From an uncultured Oscillospiraceae bacterium (GTDB lineage Bacteria; Bacillota; Clostridia; Oscillospirales; Oscillospiraceae), in assembly GCA_900759385.1 (NCBI GenBank), contig CAAEUZ010000064.1, forward strand, positions 1 through 61,217: 61,217 nucleotides of DNA, read 5' to 3'. The position numbers were made by a program, and so were the translations under genes. Under the pieces are notes generated by a model. The model worked only from the letters and a program-made list of their open reading frames with translations. It searched no databases and had not been told where the DNA came from. Shown here piece by piece: positions 41,560 to 50,195 of this stretch (within the stretch, counting starts at the first letter, position 1; every line of letters begins with the position of its first letter).

Positions 41560-42113
41560 GAAGACCAAGGTTACATTTCAGAATAGGCGCCGGGGGCGTG
41601 CTGCTGCTCGCGGCGCTCTGCTTCATCCTCACGCTGGACGAGCTAGCTGCACTGCTGCTGGCCTGCGCCGTGCATGAGGCCGGGCACATAGCGGCCATAC
41701 GTCTCACCGGCGGAAGGGTCAGGGAGCTCACAATCGGCGCGGCCGGGGCGGTAATAGAGCGCAGCGAATCGCGCAGCCGCCTGGCTGAGGCCGTCTGCGC
41801 CGCGTCCGGCCCCGTGGCCGGGGCAATTTACGCCCTGGCCGCTTCCGCCCTTGGACGCGCCCTGGGCTCGGACATGCTGGCCACATCCGCCGGCATGAGC
41901 CTGGTGCTCAGCGCGTTCAACTCCCTGCCTGTCCTGCCGCTGGACGGCGGGCGCGTGCTTGAATGTGTGACCGGGCGCCGGGCGGCGGCCGTATGCTCGC
42001 TGGCGGCGGCCTCGCTGGTGCTGCTGACGGGGATCATACTGGCAGCGTCGGATTACGGCATAGCGCTGCTGATAGCCGGGGCCGTACTGATGGTGCAGCA
42101 GGCGGGAGTATAA
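41556..42113 (+). CDS. spoIVFB: Site-2 protease family SpoIVFB-like (pro-sigma-K processing)
   Basis: 185 residues from ATG 41556. Intramembrane metalloprotease with HEAGH (His40 to His44) and the second metal motif NSLPVLPLDGGRVLE. About five hydrophobic segments. Coupled by a four-base overlap to the SpoIVFA-like gene. It is shorter than B. subtilis SpoIVFB and lacks the C-terminal CBS domain, as is common in Clostridia. Identity as SpoIVFB rests mainly on context and length. Confidence 0.82.
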   Translation: MRRPRLHFRIGAGGVLLLAALCFILTLDELAALLLACAVHEAGHIAAIRLTGGRVRELTIGAAGAVIERSESRSRLAEAVCAASGPVAGAIYALAASALGRALGSDMLATSAGMSLVLSAFNSLPVLPLDGGRVLECVTGRRAAAVCSLAAASLVLLTGIILAASDYGIALLIAGAVLMVQQAGV

Positions 42114-42155
42114 GCCCGCCGGCGGAGAGAATACGGCACTTGATATGGTGTGCTC

Positions 42156-42184
42156 TTGTAAAATCGGGCGCGATAGTATATACT
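42156..42184 (+). promoter_or_regulatory. Promoter of the radical SAM pair
   Basis: TTGTAA (42156-42161), 17 bases, TATACT (42179-42184). Confidence 0.7.
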
Positions 42185-42215
42185 TTACCCGTCAATTCAG
42201 GAACGGGGGCCTTAC

Positions 42216-44054
42216 ATGGACAGACGCTTGAAGCGCATCCTCCCGGGGGTGCAGAAGCCCGCTCGCTACACGGGCGGGGAGTACAACGAAATAATCAAGG
42301 ACAAGACCGGCGTGAAGCTCCGCATGGCCTTCTGTTTTCCGGACGTATACGAGATAGGCATGTCCAACCTGGGCATGCGTATCCTGTACGGGGTCATAAA
42401 CAACGAGCCCGACATATGGTGCGAGCGCGTGTTTGCGCCCTGGGGCGATATGGCGGAGGCCATGCGGTCAAACGGCATCCCGCTCTATGCGCTCGAGAGC
42501 GGCGATCCGGTGAGCGAATTTGACGTGCTGGGATTTTCCCTCGGCTACGAGATGGCCTACTGCACCGTGCTTGACATGCTGGACATGGCCGGGCTGCCGG
42601 TGCGCAGCGAGGACAGGCAAGAACTTGTGCCGCTCGTGTTTGCGGGCGGGACAAGCTGCTGCAACCCGGAGCCGATGGCGCCGTTTATGGATCTCATGGT
42701 GTTGGGCGAGGGAGAGGAAGTGGACGTGGAAGTGCTGCGCCTCTTCCAAAAGGCCCGTGACGAGGGCTGGAGCAAGCGTGACTTCCTGCTGGAAGCGGCA
42801 AAAATCCAGGGCGTGTATGTGCCCAGCCTGTACGAGCCGGTGTATAACGGCGACGGCACGCTCGCGGAGATGAAGTGCCTGCCGGGAGCGCCGGAGAAGG
42901 TCACCAAGCGCATAATACAGGACCTTGACAGCGTTTATTATCCCACCAACCCCATCGTGCCCAGCACGGAGATCGTCCACGACCGCGTGAACCTGGAGCT
43001 GTTCCGCGGCTGCGTGCGCGGCTGCCGCTTCTGCCAGGCGGGGTATGTCTACCGGCCTATCCGCGCCAAGTCGCCGGAGACGGTGATAGCCCAGGGCATA
43101 GAGTCGATAAAGAACACCGGCTGCCAGGAGGCGACGCTGCTCAGCCTTTCCAGCAGCGATTACCGCCATCTCAGCGAGGCCTGCGACGGGCTGCTGGATT
43201 GGTGCGAGCCGCGCAACGTCAGCCTGTCCCTGCCCAGCCTGCGCGCCGACAACTTCTCCATGGATCTCATGAGCCGCCTGCAGAAAGTGCGCCGCGGCGG
43301 CCTCACCTTCGCGCCGGAGGCCGGTACCCAGCGCCTGCGCGACGTCATCAACAAGAACGTCACCGAGGACGACCTGCTGAACACCTGCCGTATCGCCTTT
43401 GAGGGCGGCTGGAACGGCATCAAGCTCTACTTCATGCTTGGCCTGCCCACGGAGACGGACGAGGACGTCGTGGGCATTGCGGATTTGGCCGCAGACGTAC
43501 TGCACGTGTGGAGGCAGTCGTCGCCCAACAAGCAGCGCGGCGTGCGCATAACTGTGTCCACCAGCTGCTTCGTACCAAAGCCGCACAGCCCCTTCCAGTG
43601 GGAGGAGCAGGTGACGATGGACGAGTACAGGCGCCGCGTAAACCTGCTGCGGGATTCCATCACGGCCCGCAACGTGCAGTACAACTGGCACGATGCGGAC
43701 ACCAGCTTTATCGAGGCCGCGCTCAGCCGCGGAGACCGCCGCGTGGGCGGCGTGATTGAGGCCGCCTGGCGGCGCGGGGCGCGCATGGAGGCCTGGAGCG
43801 ATTATTTTGACTTCAAGCGCTGGCTGGCGGCTTTCGCCGACTGCGGGCTCGACCCGGCCTTCTATGCCACACGCGAGCGGGGAGAGGACGAGTGCCTGCC
43901 CTGGAGCCGCGTGGACATGGGCGTGCGCAGGGAGCTGCTCCTGCGTGAGCGGCACCGCGCCTACAAGGCCGAGCTCTCCCCGGACTGCCGCGCCGCCTGC
44001 AGCGCCTGTGGGGCGCAGGGCCTGCTGCCCAAGGGGGTAAAGTGCGATGGATAA
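42216..44054 (+). CDS. TIGR03960-type B12-binding-like radical SAM protein
   Basis: 612 residues. The N-terminal region (1-200) has the fold of B12-binding radical SAM proteins (LRMAFCFPDVYEIGMSNLGM, VLGFSLGYEMAYCTVLDMLD, VFAGGTSCCNPEPMAPF). The radical SAM motif RGCVRGCRFCQAG follows near residue 265. The C-terminal part includes DADTSFIEAALSRGDRRVG and a Cys cluster (CRAACSACGAQG). It always pairs with a TIGR03936 protein, here 44047, and the pair commonly follows spoIVFB and precedes rne/rplU. Reaction unknown; probably RNA or ribosome modification. Confidence 0.9.
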   Translation: MDRRLKRILPGVQKPARYTGGEYNEIIKDKTGVKLRMAFCFPDVYEIGMSNLGMRILYGVINNEPDIWCERVFAPWGDMAEAMRSNGIPLYALESGDPVSEFDVLGFSLGYEMAYCTVLDMLDMAGLPVRSEDRQELVPLVFAGGTSCCNPEPMAPFMDLMVLGEGEEVDVEVLRLFQKARDEGWSKRDFLLEAAKIQGVYVPSLYEPVYNGDGTLAEMKCLPGAPEKVTKRIIQDLDSVYYPTNPIVPSTEIVHDRVNLELFRGCVRGCRFCQAGYVYRPIRAKSPETVIAQGIESIKNTGCQEATLLSLSSSDYRHLSEACDGLLDWCEPRNVSLSLPSLRADNFSMDLMSRLQKVRRGGLTFAPEAGTQRLRDVINKNVTEDDLLNTCRIAFEGGWNGIKLYFMLGLPTETDEDVVGIADLAADVLHVWRQSSPNKQRGVRITVSTSCFVPKPHSPFQWEEQVTMDEYRRRVNLLRDSITARNVQYNWHDADTSFIEAALSRGDRRVGGVIEAAWRRGARMEAWSDYFDFKRWLAAFADCGLDPAFYATRERGEDECLPWSRVDMGVRRELLLRERHRAYKAELSPDCRAACSACGAQGLLPKGVKCDG

Positions 44055-44706
44055 GCTCAGACTGCGTTTTGAAAAGACCGGCAAGGCCGCATACATAAGC
44101 CATCTCGACCTGCTGCACGTGGTGCAGCGCATCTTCCTGCGCGCCGGGACACCGCTGAAGTACAGCGAGGGCTTTAATCCACACGCGCTTATATCCATCT
44201 GCGTGCCGCTGTCCGTCGGAACGGAGAGCGTGTGCGAGCTTATGGACTTCCGTGTGACGCGCGATATAGACCTGGCTGCGCTGCCGCAGCAGCTCAACTC
44301 CGTCTCCCCCGAGGGGATACGTTTTATCGAGTGCTACGAACAGCAGCGCAAGGCCGCGGAGATAAAGTGGCTGCGCTGTGAGGGCGTGTACGAGTACGAT
44401 GGGCGACGGGCTCAGGACGTCATCCCGGCCCTGGAGGAGTTTTACGCGCAGGGCAGCATACCGGTCAGGCGCCGCACCAAGCGCGGCGAGGGCGTGCTGG
44501 AGCTCGCGGGGAATGCGCGCGGGTTCGCCTTTGCCCCCTGTGACGGCGGGGTGAAGATGGAGTGTACCGTCTCGGCGCAGGAGCCGACGGTGAACCCGGA
44601 CCTGCTGGTGAAAGCCCTGGAGCAGCTCCGGCCCGAACTCAAGCCGGATTTTGCGAGCTTCAGGCGTCTGGAGTTCTACGACAGCAATATGGACGTGTTC
44701 CGGTGA
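44047..44706 (+). CDS. TIGR03936/DUF2344 protein
   Basis: 219 residues. Characteristic start LRLRFEKTGKAAYISHLDLL, then RAGTPLKYSEGFNPHALIS and PLSVGTESVCELMDF. It overlaps the TIGR03960 radical SAM gene by eight bases, so the two are certainly co-translated and likely form one enzyme system. In some relatives the two are fused. Function unknown. Confidence 0.92.
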   Translation: MDKLRLRFEKTGKAAYISHLDLLHVVQRIFLRAGTPLKYSEGFNPHALISICVPLSVGTESVCELMDFRVTRDIDLAALPQQLNSVSPEGIRFIECYEQQRKAAEIKWLRCEGVYEYDGRRAQDVIPALEEFYAQGSIPVRRRTKRGEGVLELAGNARGFAFAPCDGGVKMECTVSAQEPTVNPDLLVKALEQLRPELKPDFASFRRLEFYDSNMDVFR

Positions 44707-44742
44707 ACGCCGGGGCGCATAAATGACGGGGGAGCGATAAAT

Positions 44743-45261
44743 ATGGGCGCTGGAAGCAGTTCAAACAGGCGGGTTACCGTCCGTCTACTGGGCACGGAGG
44801 GGGTGGGGAAGTCCACCCTGATTGAGGTAATGGCCGGGTTTGCCGCCAGGGGCGGCGACGGAGGATTGGTGCCGGGAGGGTGCGCCGTAAGGCTGAAAGG
44901 CGTGGAGATTTACATCCTGGAGACACACTTTTCCGAGCTGGATTACGGCAAGCCGGATGCAGACATGTGGTACCTGCTCATCGCCGCAGACGACGGTCCG
45001 ATGGACCTTGACGGGCTGCTCACCGGCAGGGGGCTCAGGTTTGACGGGGTGTTTTTCAACAAGTGCGACGCCGTGGACTATGACGACGATCTCATAGACC
45101 TTGTCCGGATCGAGACCCGCAGCCAGCTTTACGCCGGCGGCGTGCCGGACAGGGGCTACAGTGTGTTTGCCGGTTCCGTGCTCGAGGCGGCCAACGGCCG
45201 GGTCGAGGCCGGCATCTCCGCCCTGGAGGAATTCCTGAAGGACATAGTCGCCCGCCTCTGA
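44743..45261 (+). CDS. Small EF-Tu-like G-domain protein (orphan GTPase-like)
   Basis: 172 residues. It resembles only the G domain of EF-Tu: P-loop GTEGVGKST (17-25), AADDGPMDLDGLL (81-93), FFNKCDAVDYDDDLIDLVRI (104-123) and GSVLEAANG (144-152). These parallel EF-Tu's VAATDGPM, FLNKCDMVDDEELLELVE and GSALKALEG. The switch II Asp-x-x-Gly (EF-Tu DCPGH) is not preserved; the equivalent stretch is ETHFSELDYGKPDADM. Domains II and III are missing and the tRNA-binding surface is absent. GTP binding is plausible; hydrolysis may be altered. Gene stands 36 bases after the radical SAM pair. Confidence 0.72.
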   Translation: MGAGSSSNRRVTVRLLGTEGVGKSTLIEVMAGFAARGGDGGLVPGGCAVRLKGVEIYILETHFSELDYGKPDADMWYLLIAADDGPMDLDGLLTGRGLRFDGVFFNKCDAVDYDDDLIDLVRIETRSQLYAGGVPDRGYSVFAGSVLEAANGRVEAGISALEEFLKDIVARL

Positions 45262-45280
45262 TATAAGATGAAGCGTATGT

Positions 45281-45306
45281 AGGCCCGCCGCAGGCGGGCC
45301 TCTTTT
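45281..45306 (+). terminator. Terminator between convergent genes
   Basis: GGCCCGCC, GCA, GGCGGGCC, then CTCTTTTATT on the plus strand. Confidence 0.8.
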
Positions 45307-45322
45307 ATTGCTGTCTGCGTGT

Positions 45323-46705
45323 TTACAGGGTTACTTCTGCCTCGCAGCAGCGGTAGTCCGTGTCGATATTGTGGGCGATGAAGCGTATCTTGAAGCGGCG
45401 GCTGCCGCACATGGAGCCGGCTGGCTCGCCGTTTTCGGCCAGGCTCTCCGGGACCACGAATTTGATGCAGCGCACCAGTACGTCGCGGCAGCCGGGTGCG
45501 TCGTGGGCGGGAAGGGCAAAGGCCTTCATGCCGCGCTGGTACTCCATGCCCTCGCTGTCCACCTCCGTGAGGATGGCCGCCAGGGCCACGCGCTTGCCGG
45601 GGCAGACGTTTTTGACGGTGACGTCCGCCTGGATAATGCGCCCGAGCGACTCGAGCTCGACCTCACCCATGTCCAGAAGCACGGAATCGGCGCAGCCGTC
45701 AACCGTGAACTCCACGGGCACGGGGCACTCCTCCGGGTTCACCACTATGCCGCAGTCAACCTCGACGGTGGGGTCGGGGAAGATGACCAGGTTGCCCTCG
45801 CTGTCGGAGTAGGTGATGGACTCGTTTACCTGCTTGCTGCCGGGGTTCTGGGAGGTGTGCCTTACGAAGAAGACCAGCTCGGCACTCTCGCTCGCGCTCA
45901 TGCCCAGCTCCGGTATGGTCCAGCGCAGAGTGCGGGAGTCCGACTGGGACGCGCTGCCCTTGCTGGGCGTCTCTATGCTGGTTATAATGAAGTCGGAGGC
46001 CACCTTCTCGTCAATGACGATGTTGGTGGCACCGGTTTTGGTGATATTCTCCGCCAGCTCCTTGAACAGCTCCTCCAGCTCCTCCGCATCCGGGGTCACG
46101 GCAACGTGCGTGGCGGAGGGGTCGCTGGCCCACTCCTCGAGCGTGGCCACGTCTATGCCGTCGGAGCCGATGAGGCCGATGCAGTAGATGATGATGCCGT
46201 CGGCCCTGGCCTGCGCTGCTATGGGTGCGGGCGGTCCGCCGGCGGTAGTCTTGCCGTCGGTGAACATGACGATTACCCGAGCATTGGCGGAGCTGGGGTC
46301 AAAGAGGCCGATGGCCTTGGTGAAGGCGTCGGCGTGGTTGGTGTTGCCGCCGGCCGCAAGGGCATCTACGGCGTTCTTGAGAGTGTCCACGGAGGTGATG
46401 AGCTTCGTGTTGTCCATGGCAGTGTCGGCAAAGCTCACGACGCCGATGCGGCTGCCGGAGCCTATCTGTCCGCTCTGCGTGCCGCCGGTGGCCTCCGCTA
46501 TGATGTCGATAAAGGTCTTGGCGCCGGTCTTCATGTTGGCCAGCGGTGTGCCGGTCATGCTGCCGGAACGGTCAAGGACCAGGACAATGTCGGTGGGATT
46601 GGCTATGATGTCCGGAGCTGCGGTCAGGGCCAGCGTTACGCGCAGGGAGCCGTCGCAGTCTATCCGGTCGAGATTTATCAGCTTATTGGAATTTGTAACA
46701 CCCAT
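45323..46705 (-). CDS. Cytosolic VWA-domain protein
   Basis: 460 residues; minus-strand AGAAGGAGG lies just upstream of the ATG. A von Willebrand A domain (about 35-230) has the metal-ion-dependent adhesion site DRSGS (45-49), GGNTNHADA and MFTDGKTTAG. A beta-sandwich region (about 235-320) follows, then a Cys-rich C-terminal domain (NPEECPVPVEFTVDGC, KNVCPGKRVALAAI, CGSRRFKIRF, YRCCEAEVTL). No signal peptide or membrane helix, so it is cytosolic or exported by an unknown route. No MoxR ATPase gene is nearby, unlike many VWA genes. Function unknown. Confidence 0.8.
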   Translation of the reverse strand: MGVTNSNKLINLDRIDCDGSLRVTLALTAAPDIIANPTDIVLVLDRSGSMTGTPLANMKTGAKTFIDIIAEATGGTQSGQIGSGSRIGVVSFADTAMDNTKLITSVDTLKNAVDALAAGGNTNHADAFTKAIGLFDPSSANARVIVMFTDGKTTAGGPPAPIAAQARADGIIIYCIGLIGSDGIDVATLEEWASDPSATHVAVTPDAEELEELFKELAENITKTGATNIVIDEKVASDFIITSIETPSKGSASQSDSRTLRWTIPELGMSASESAELVFFVRHTSQNPGSKQVNESITYSDSEGNLVIFPDPTVEVDCGIVVNPEECPVPVEFTVDGCADSVLLDMGEVELESLGRIIQADVTVKNVCPGKRVALAAILTEVDSEGMEYQRGMKAFALPAHDAPGCRDVLVRCIKFVVPESLAENGEPAGSMCGSRRFKIRFIAHNIDTDYRCCEAEVTL

Positions 46706-46844
46706 TTTGTGTTACCTCCTTCTGGGACTGTCGGTCCCGGGAGTATCATATGCCGCGGCGGCGGAATGTGACACCTTTCGCCGCAACGCCGGAAGAGAAA
46801 ACCTTACTTTATATTTGAGGGACCTCAACGAAAGGAGCGTGCGC

Positions 46845-47402
46845 ATGGACGACAGGGGCATAATCGGGCTCTTTAACGAGCGCAGTGAGCGCGCCGTGGA
46901 CGAGTGCCGCGCGCGTTTCGGCGCATATCTGCGCGCCGTGGCGCTGAACGTCACCGGCTCGGAGCGGGACGCGGAGGAGTGCGAGAACGACGCCTACCTG
47001 GCCGCGTGGAACGCCATACCGCCGGAGTGCCCGCGTTCCCTGCGCGCATGGCTGTCCCGCGCCGCGCGTAATAACGCCCTGACAATGCGCGAGCGCAGCG
47101 GTGCCCAGAAGCGTGGCGGGGGAGAGGCCGAGGCCGTCCTCGACGAGCTGGCCGAGTGCGTGCCCGCGCCGGGGAGCGTCGGCGAGCGGCTTGACGCCGC
47201 AGAGCTGGCTAAGGCCATAGACAGCTTCCTCAAATCCCAGAACGTACGCGCCCGGCGCGTATTTATTCAGCGCTGCTTTGAGTGTGCCCCGGTGCCGGAA
47301 ATCGCGTCGCGCAACGGCATGAGTGAGCAGGCGGTGCGCTCCCTGCTGCACAGGACGCGCGCGAAGCTGCGCGACTATCTTGAAAGTGAGGATTTGCTTT
47401 GA
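46845..47402 (+). CDS. ECF-type RNA polymerase sigma factor (second)
   Basis: 185 residues from ATG 46845, seven bases after AAAGGAG. Region 2 (AYLRAVALNVTGSERDAEEC, ENDAYLAAWNAIP, SLRAWLSRAARNNAL) and region 4 (VFIQRCFECAPVPEIASRNG, SEQAVRSLLHRTRAKLRDYL) are clear. It overlaps the next gene by four bases. Family relatives act with membrane anti-sigma factors, the likely role of that gene. A long in-frame extension upstream is antisense to the VWA gene and rejected. Confidence 0.88.
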   Translation: MDDRGIIGLFNERSERAVDECRARFGAYLRAVALNVTGSERDAEECENDAYLAAWNAIPPECPRSLRAWLSRAARNNALTMRERSGAQKRGGGEAEAVLDELAECVPAPGSVGERLDAAELAKAIDSFLKSQNVRARRVFIQRCFECAPVPEIASRNGMSEQAVRSLLHRTRAKLRDYLESEDLL

Positions 47403-48391
47403 AAAACGAGGATATATTCAAAGCCGTCGGCGGCATATCCGACGAGCTGATAGACGACTCCGCCATGACCGGAGGAACGCAGTGCGCATCCGACAGCACA
47501 AAACCGGCGCGCGGGAAGCACACGCGCGTGATTGCCTCCGTCTGCGCACTGGCCGCCTGCGCGGCGCTGGTGCTGGGTATAACCAGGCCGTGGGAGAGCG
47601 GCGGGCTGCCGGAGGATGAGAACCCGGCGGTAAATCCCGCGTCCACTCCCGCTGATGCGACACCGGTCAACGGCGTCATGGTGCCCGCGCCGCCGTATGA
47701 GGGCGTGTACATCCCGCCGGCCCCCATGCCGGAGGCGCCCGAGCCCGGTACCAGCGCCGATATGGTCGCCTTCTTCATCTATAACGGCCGCCTGTATACG
47801 CAGACGGGACAATATGCCGACGCTTCGCTGAAGGGACACTATATCTGCACCGTCACCGGCAATATTGACGAGTGGTCGGGGGCAGATGAGTACGTCGAGG
47901 GCGCTTCCAGCATCGCGGGAGATGTGTTCTACGTAAAGAACTATGACACCAACTTCCGCCTTTGCATGGATGGGCCCGACGGACAGATCGAGTTCTACGA
48001 CTGCCTGAGCGACATGACGCTCTACAGCGGCGCGGACCTCTTCGGGACCTGCCTGCACATTGAGAACTACGTCGGCGCGTACTACGTCCTTGACGCCGAC
48101 TGGGAAGAGGCGGCCGATAACCGCCACGAGCTCGACCCCGAGAGCCTTGAGGCCTTCGTCGCGCTTCTGTTTGCCTCGCCCATGCAGGAGTGGAGCGCGT
48201 GGAGCGAAAACGGGGATATCTACGACTACAAGTACGCGGAGGCGCACCTGTATTTCGAGCTCGCCGACGGCACGACCGTGCCGCTGCGGCTGTTTGAAAA
48301 CGGCTGCGTCATGTACGGCGGCAGCGCCGTGCGCGTCTGCGCATATATGCCTGGCGCCATATTCGACGCCGTATTTGAGAAGTGTACCTGA
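47399..48391 (+). CDS. Membrane protein, probable anti-sigma partner
   Basis: 330 residues from TTG 47399, overlapping the sigma stop. Short cytoplasmic part (1-42), one transmembrane helix (about 43-61), a Pro-rich linker (PAPPYEGVYIPPAPMPEAPE) and an extracytoplasmic beta-rich domain (about 120-330; MVAFFIYNGRLYTQTGQY). No zinc anti-sigma motif is visible. Genes in this position usually encode the anti-sigma factor of the preceding ECF factor. The sensor domain is unrecognised. Confidence 0.7.
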   Translation: MKNEDIFKAVGGISDELIDDSAMTGGTQCASDSTKPARGKHTRVIASVCALAACAALVLGITRPWESGGLPEDENPAVNPASTPADATPVNGVMVPAPPYEGVYIPPAPMPEAPEPGTSADMVAFFIYNGRLYTQTGQYADASLKGHYICTVTGNIDEWSGADEYVEGASSIAGDVFYVKNYDTNFRLCMDGPDGQIEFYDCLSDMTLYSGADLFGTCLHIENYVGAYYVLDADWEEAADNRHELDPESLEAFVALLFASPMQEWSAWSENGDIYDYKYAEAHLYFELADGTTVPLRLFENGCVMYGGSAVRVCAYMPGAIFDAVFEKCT

Positions 48392-48396
48392 GCATT

Positions 48397-48428
48397 GCCG
48401 CCCCGGCGTCACAGCCGGGGCGGCCTTT
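48397..48428 (+). terminator. Terminator of the sigma/anti-sigma pair
   Basis: GCCGCCCCGGC and GCCGGGGCGGC, then CTTT; its end merges with the next -35. Confidence 0.8.
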
Positions 48429-48456
48429 GACTTTTTCCCGTAAGCGGTGGTATAAT
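48427..48456 (+). promoter_or_regulatory. Flavodoxin promoter
   Basis: TTGACT (48427-48432), 18 bases, TATAAT (48451-48456). Confidence 0.8.
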
Positions 48457-48479
48457 AACGCGCAGAAGGAGGTATCGCA

Positions 48480-48938
48480 ATGAAAACTGCAATCGTTTAT
48501 TTCACCCGCAGCGGCGTCACCCGGGCCGCGGCAGAGTATATGGCCAGGAAGCTGGACGCCGATACCTTCGAGCTCAGGCCCGCCGAGCCGTATCCCGAGG
48601 AGTACCGCGCCGTCGTGGAGCGCGCCATGGAGGAACTGCGCGCCAAGACCAGGCCGCCCCTGGCCGGGATGCCGGATGTGAGCGGCTATGACACCGTGCT
48701 GGTCGGTTCGCCCAACTGGTGCGGGACGTTTGCCGCGCCCGTGGCCACCTTCCTCGCAAGTGCCCCGCTGTCCGGAAAGCTGGTGGGCATGTTCTGTACC
48801 AGCGGAGGAAGCGGGCTTGCACGTATGCCGCAGGAGGCGGCCGAGCTGGCGCCCGGCGCCAGGTTTGCCGAGCCCCTGGCTCTCAGAAGCGCCGGTGAGA
48901 CGGACGCCATGGACGCGTGGCTGGCTCAGCTGGCGTGA
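48480..48938 (+). CDS. Flavodoxin family protein
   Basis: 152 residues; AGGAGG before the ATG. The FMN phosphate loop is YFTRSGVTRAAAE at the N-terminus, and TVLVGSPNWCGTFAAPV and GMFCTSGGSGLARMPQ form the isoalloxazine-side loops. Likely an electron carrier or NAD(P)H-linked quinone reductase. Single gene. Confidence 0.88.
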   Translation: MKTAIVYFTRSGVTRAAAEYMARKLDADTFELRPAEPYPEEYRAVVERAMEELRAKTRPPLAGMPDVSGYDTVLVGSPNWCGTFAAPVATFLASAPLSGKLVGMFCTSGGSGLARMPQEAAELAPGARFAEPLALRSAGETDAMDAWLAQLA

Positions 48939-48975
48939 AGAGGCCGTTTTTCAGGCAGAAAACGCAAATTTCCCC

Positions 48976-49004
48976 TTGCAATATGTGCAGCGCTGTGGTA
49001 TTAT
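48976..49004 (+). promoter_or_regulatory. rplS promoter
   Basis: TTGCAA (48976-48981), 17 bases, TATTAT (48999-49004), overlapping a second possible TATACT. Confidence 0.78.
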
Positions 49005-49010
49005 ACTTTA

Positions 49011-49104
49011 GCTTGCGCGGTATGTGCCGCGCCCAATCAGGTCGGTCCGCTGCCGAGGCATATGCCCGCCGGTATGAACGTCCGTATCGAAAGAGGGATA
49101 TAAA
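49011..49104 (+). promoter_or_regulatory. Structured leader of rplS (possible L19 leader)
   Basis: A GCGCGG-TATGTG-CCGCGC hairpin is followed by a larger GC-rich hairpin and then AAAGAGGG before the ATG. Firmicutes rplS leaders are known to bind ribosomal protein; I could not confirm a match to that consensus. Confidence 0.35.
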
Positions 49105-49446
49105 ATGGATCTGGTCAAAGCTCTGACCGAAAAGTACATGAAGCCCGAGCTTCCCGAGATGAACGTGGGCGACACCGTGCGTGTCACCGTCCGCGTAAAG
49201 GAAGGCAACCGCGTGCGCAACCAGGCGTTCGACGGCACCATCATCGCCAAGAAGCACGGCGGCATCAACGAGACCATAACCGTCCGCCGCATCAGCTACG
49301 GTGTCGGCTGCGAGAAGGTCTTCCCGGTGCATTCCCCCACGATTGTCTCCGTTGAGACTATCCGCCGCGGCAAGGTCCGCCGCGCCAAGCTGTACTACCT
49401 GCGCGACCGCGTCGGTAAGAAGGCGAAAGTCAAGGAGCGCATCTGA
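49105..49446 (+). CDS. rplS: 50S ribosomal protein L19
   Basis: 113 residues with the L19 signatures VGDTVRVTVRVKEGNRVRNQ, FDGTIIAKKHGGINETITVR, YGVGCEKVFPVHSP and the basic end RRAKLYYLRDR. Sits at the 30S-50S interface. It has its own promoter and terminator. Confidence 0.98.
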   Translation: MDLVKALTEKYMKPELPEMNVGDTVRVTVRVKEGNRVRNQAFDGTIIAKKHGGINETITVRRISYGVGCEKVFPVHSPTIVSVETIRRGKVRRAKLYYLRDRVGKKAKVKERI

Positions 49447-49470
49447 GACGTACCCTCTCAGCCTCCGCTT

Positions 49471-49500
49471 AAGCCCGCCGCTTTATCGCGGCGGGCTTTT
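49471..49500 (+). terminator. rplS terminator
   Basis: AAGCCCGCCGC, TTTATC, GCGGCGGGCTT and a T run. Confidence 0.92.
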
Positions 49501-49535
49501 GCTTGGCTGGATACACTTATTTTACATTTTTATAG

Positions 49536-49564
49536 TTGCCTCACGGGCCCGGAGACTGTATAAT
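49536..49564 (+). promoter_or_regulatory. lepB operon promoter
   Basis: TTGCCT (49536-49541), 17 bases, TATAAT (49559-49564). Confidence 0.85.
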
Positions 49565-49613
49565 AATAAAACAGCAATTTTATCCGCGCGGAGCGCGGAA
49601 ACGAGGTAATGCA

Positions 49614-50195
49614 ATGAACGAACAGGCAAAGCACAGCGGCGCAAGCCAGAAGCCGGCGGAGGAGGAGCACAGCACACGCCGGGATTTGTATGACTGGATG
49701 CAGTGCATTGTTGTGGCAATAATAGTATGTGTGCTGCTTTTTTCCTTCTTCGTGAGGCTGGTTGACGTGGTCGGCGACAGTATGTACCCCACGCTCGAGA
49801 ACGGCGACAAGATAATCGTCTCCAACCTCTTTTATGATCCCCAGCCCGGGGACATAATTGTTTTCCGCAAGGATGAATACCGTGACCAGCCGCTGGTAAA
49901 GCGCGTTATCGCCGTGGCCGGGCAGACGGTGGACATAGATTTCGCCCGCGGCATAGTCTACGTGGACGGAGAACCGATAGACGAGCCGTATATCGCCGAA
50001 CCGACTACGGAGGCGATAGACTTCACCGGCGAGATCACCGTTGATGAGGGCTGCGTGTTTGTCATGGGCGACAACCGCAACCACTCAACCGACAGCCGCG
50101 ACGCGCGCATAGACTGCGTGGACGTGCGCTGCATAATGGGGAAGGTGTACTTTACCCTATTCCCGATCAAAAACTTTGGGAGCGTGTACGCTTGA
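49614..50195 (+). CDS. lepB: Signal peptidase I
   Basis: 193 residues from ATG 49614, with GAGG seven bases upstream. One N-terminal transmembrane helix (CIVVAIIVCVLLFSFFVRLV), then the catalytic Ser56 in GDSMYPTL and Lys96 in PLVKRVIAVAGQTV. The last signature is FVMGDNRNHSTDSRDAR. It removes signal peptides outside the membrane. Translationally coupled to rbgA by the shared base in TGATG. Confidence 0.96.
   Translation: MNEQAKHSGASQKPAEEEHSTRRDLYDWMQCIVVAIIVCVLLFSFFVRLVDVVGDSMYPTLENGDKIIVSNLFYDPQPGDIIVFRKDEYRDQPLVKRVIAVAGQTVDIDFARGIVYVDGEPIDEPYIAEPTTEAIDFTGEITVDEGCVFVMGDNRNHSTDSRDARIDCVDVRCIMGKVYFTLFPIKNFGSVYA

Noticed and set aside
46188..46844. A long N-terminal extension of the second sigma factor
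   Set aside because: It is antisense to the VWA gene; AAAGGAG and ATG 46845 define the start.
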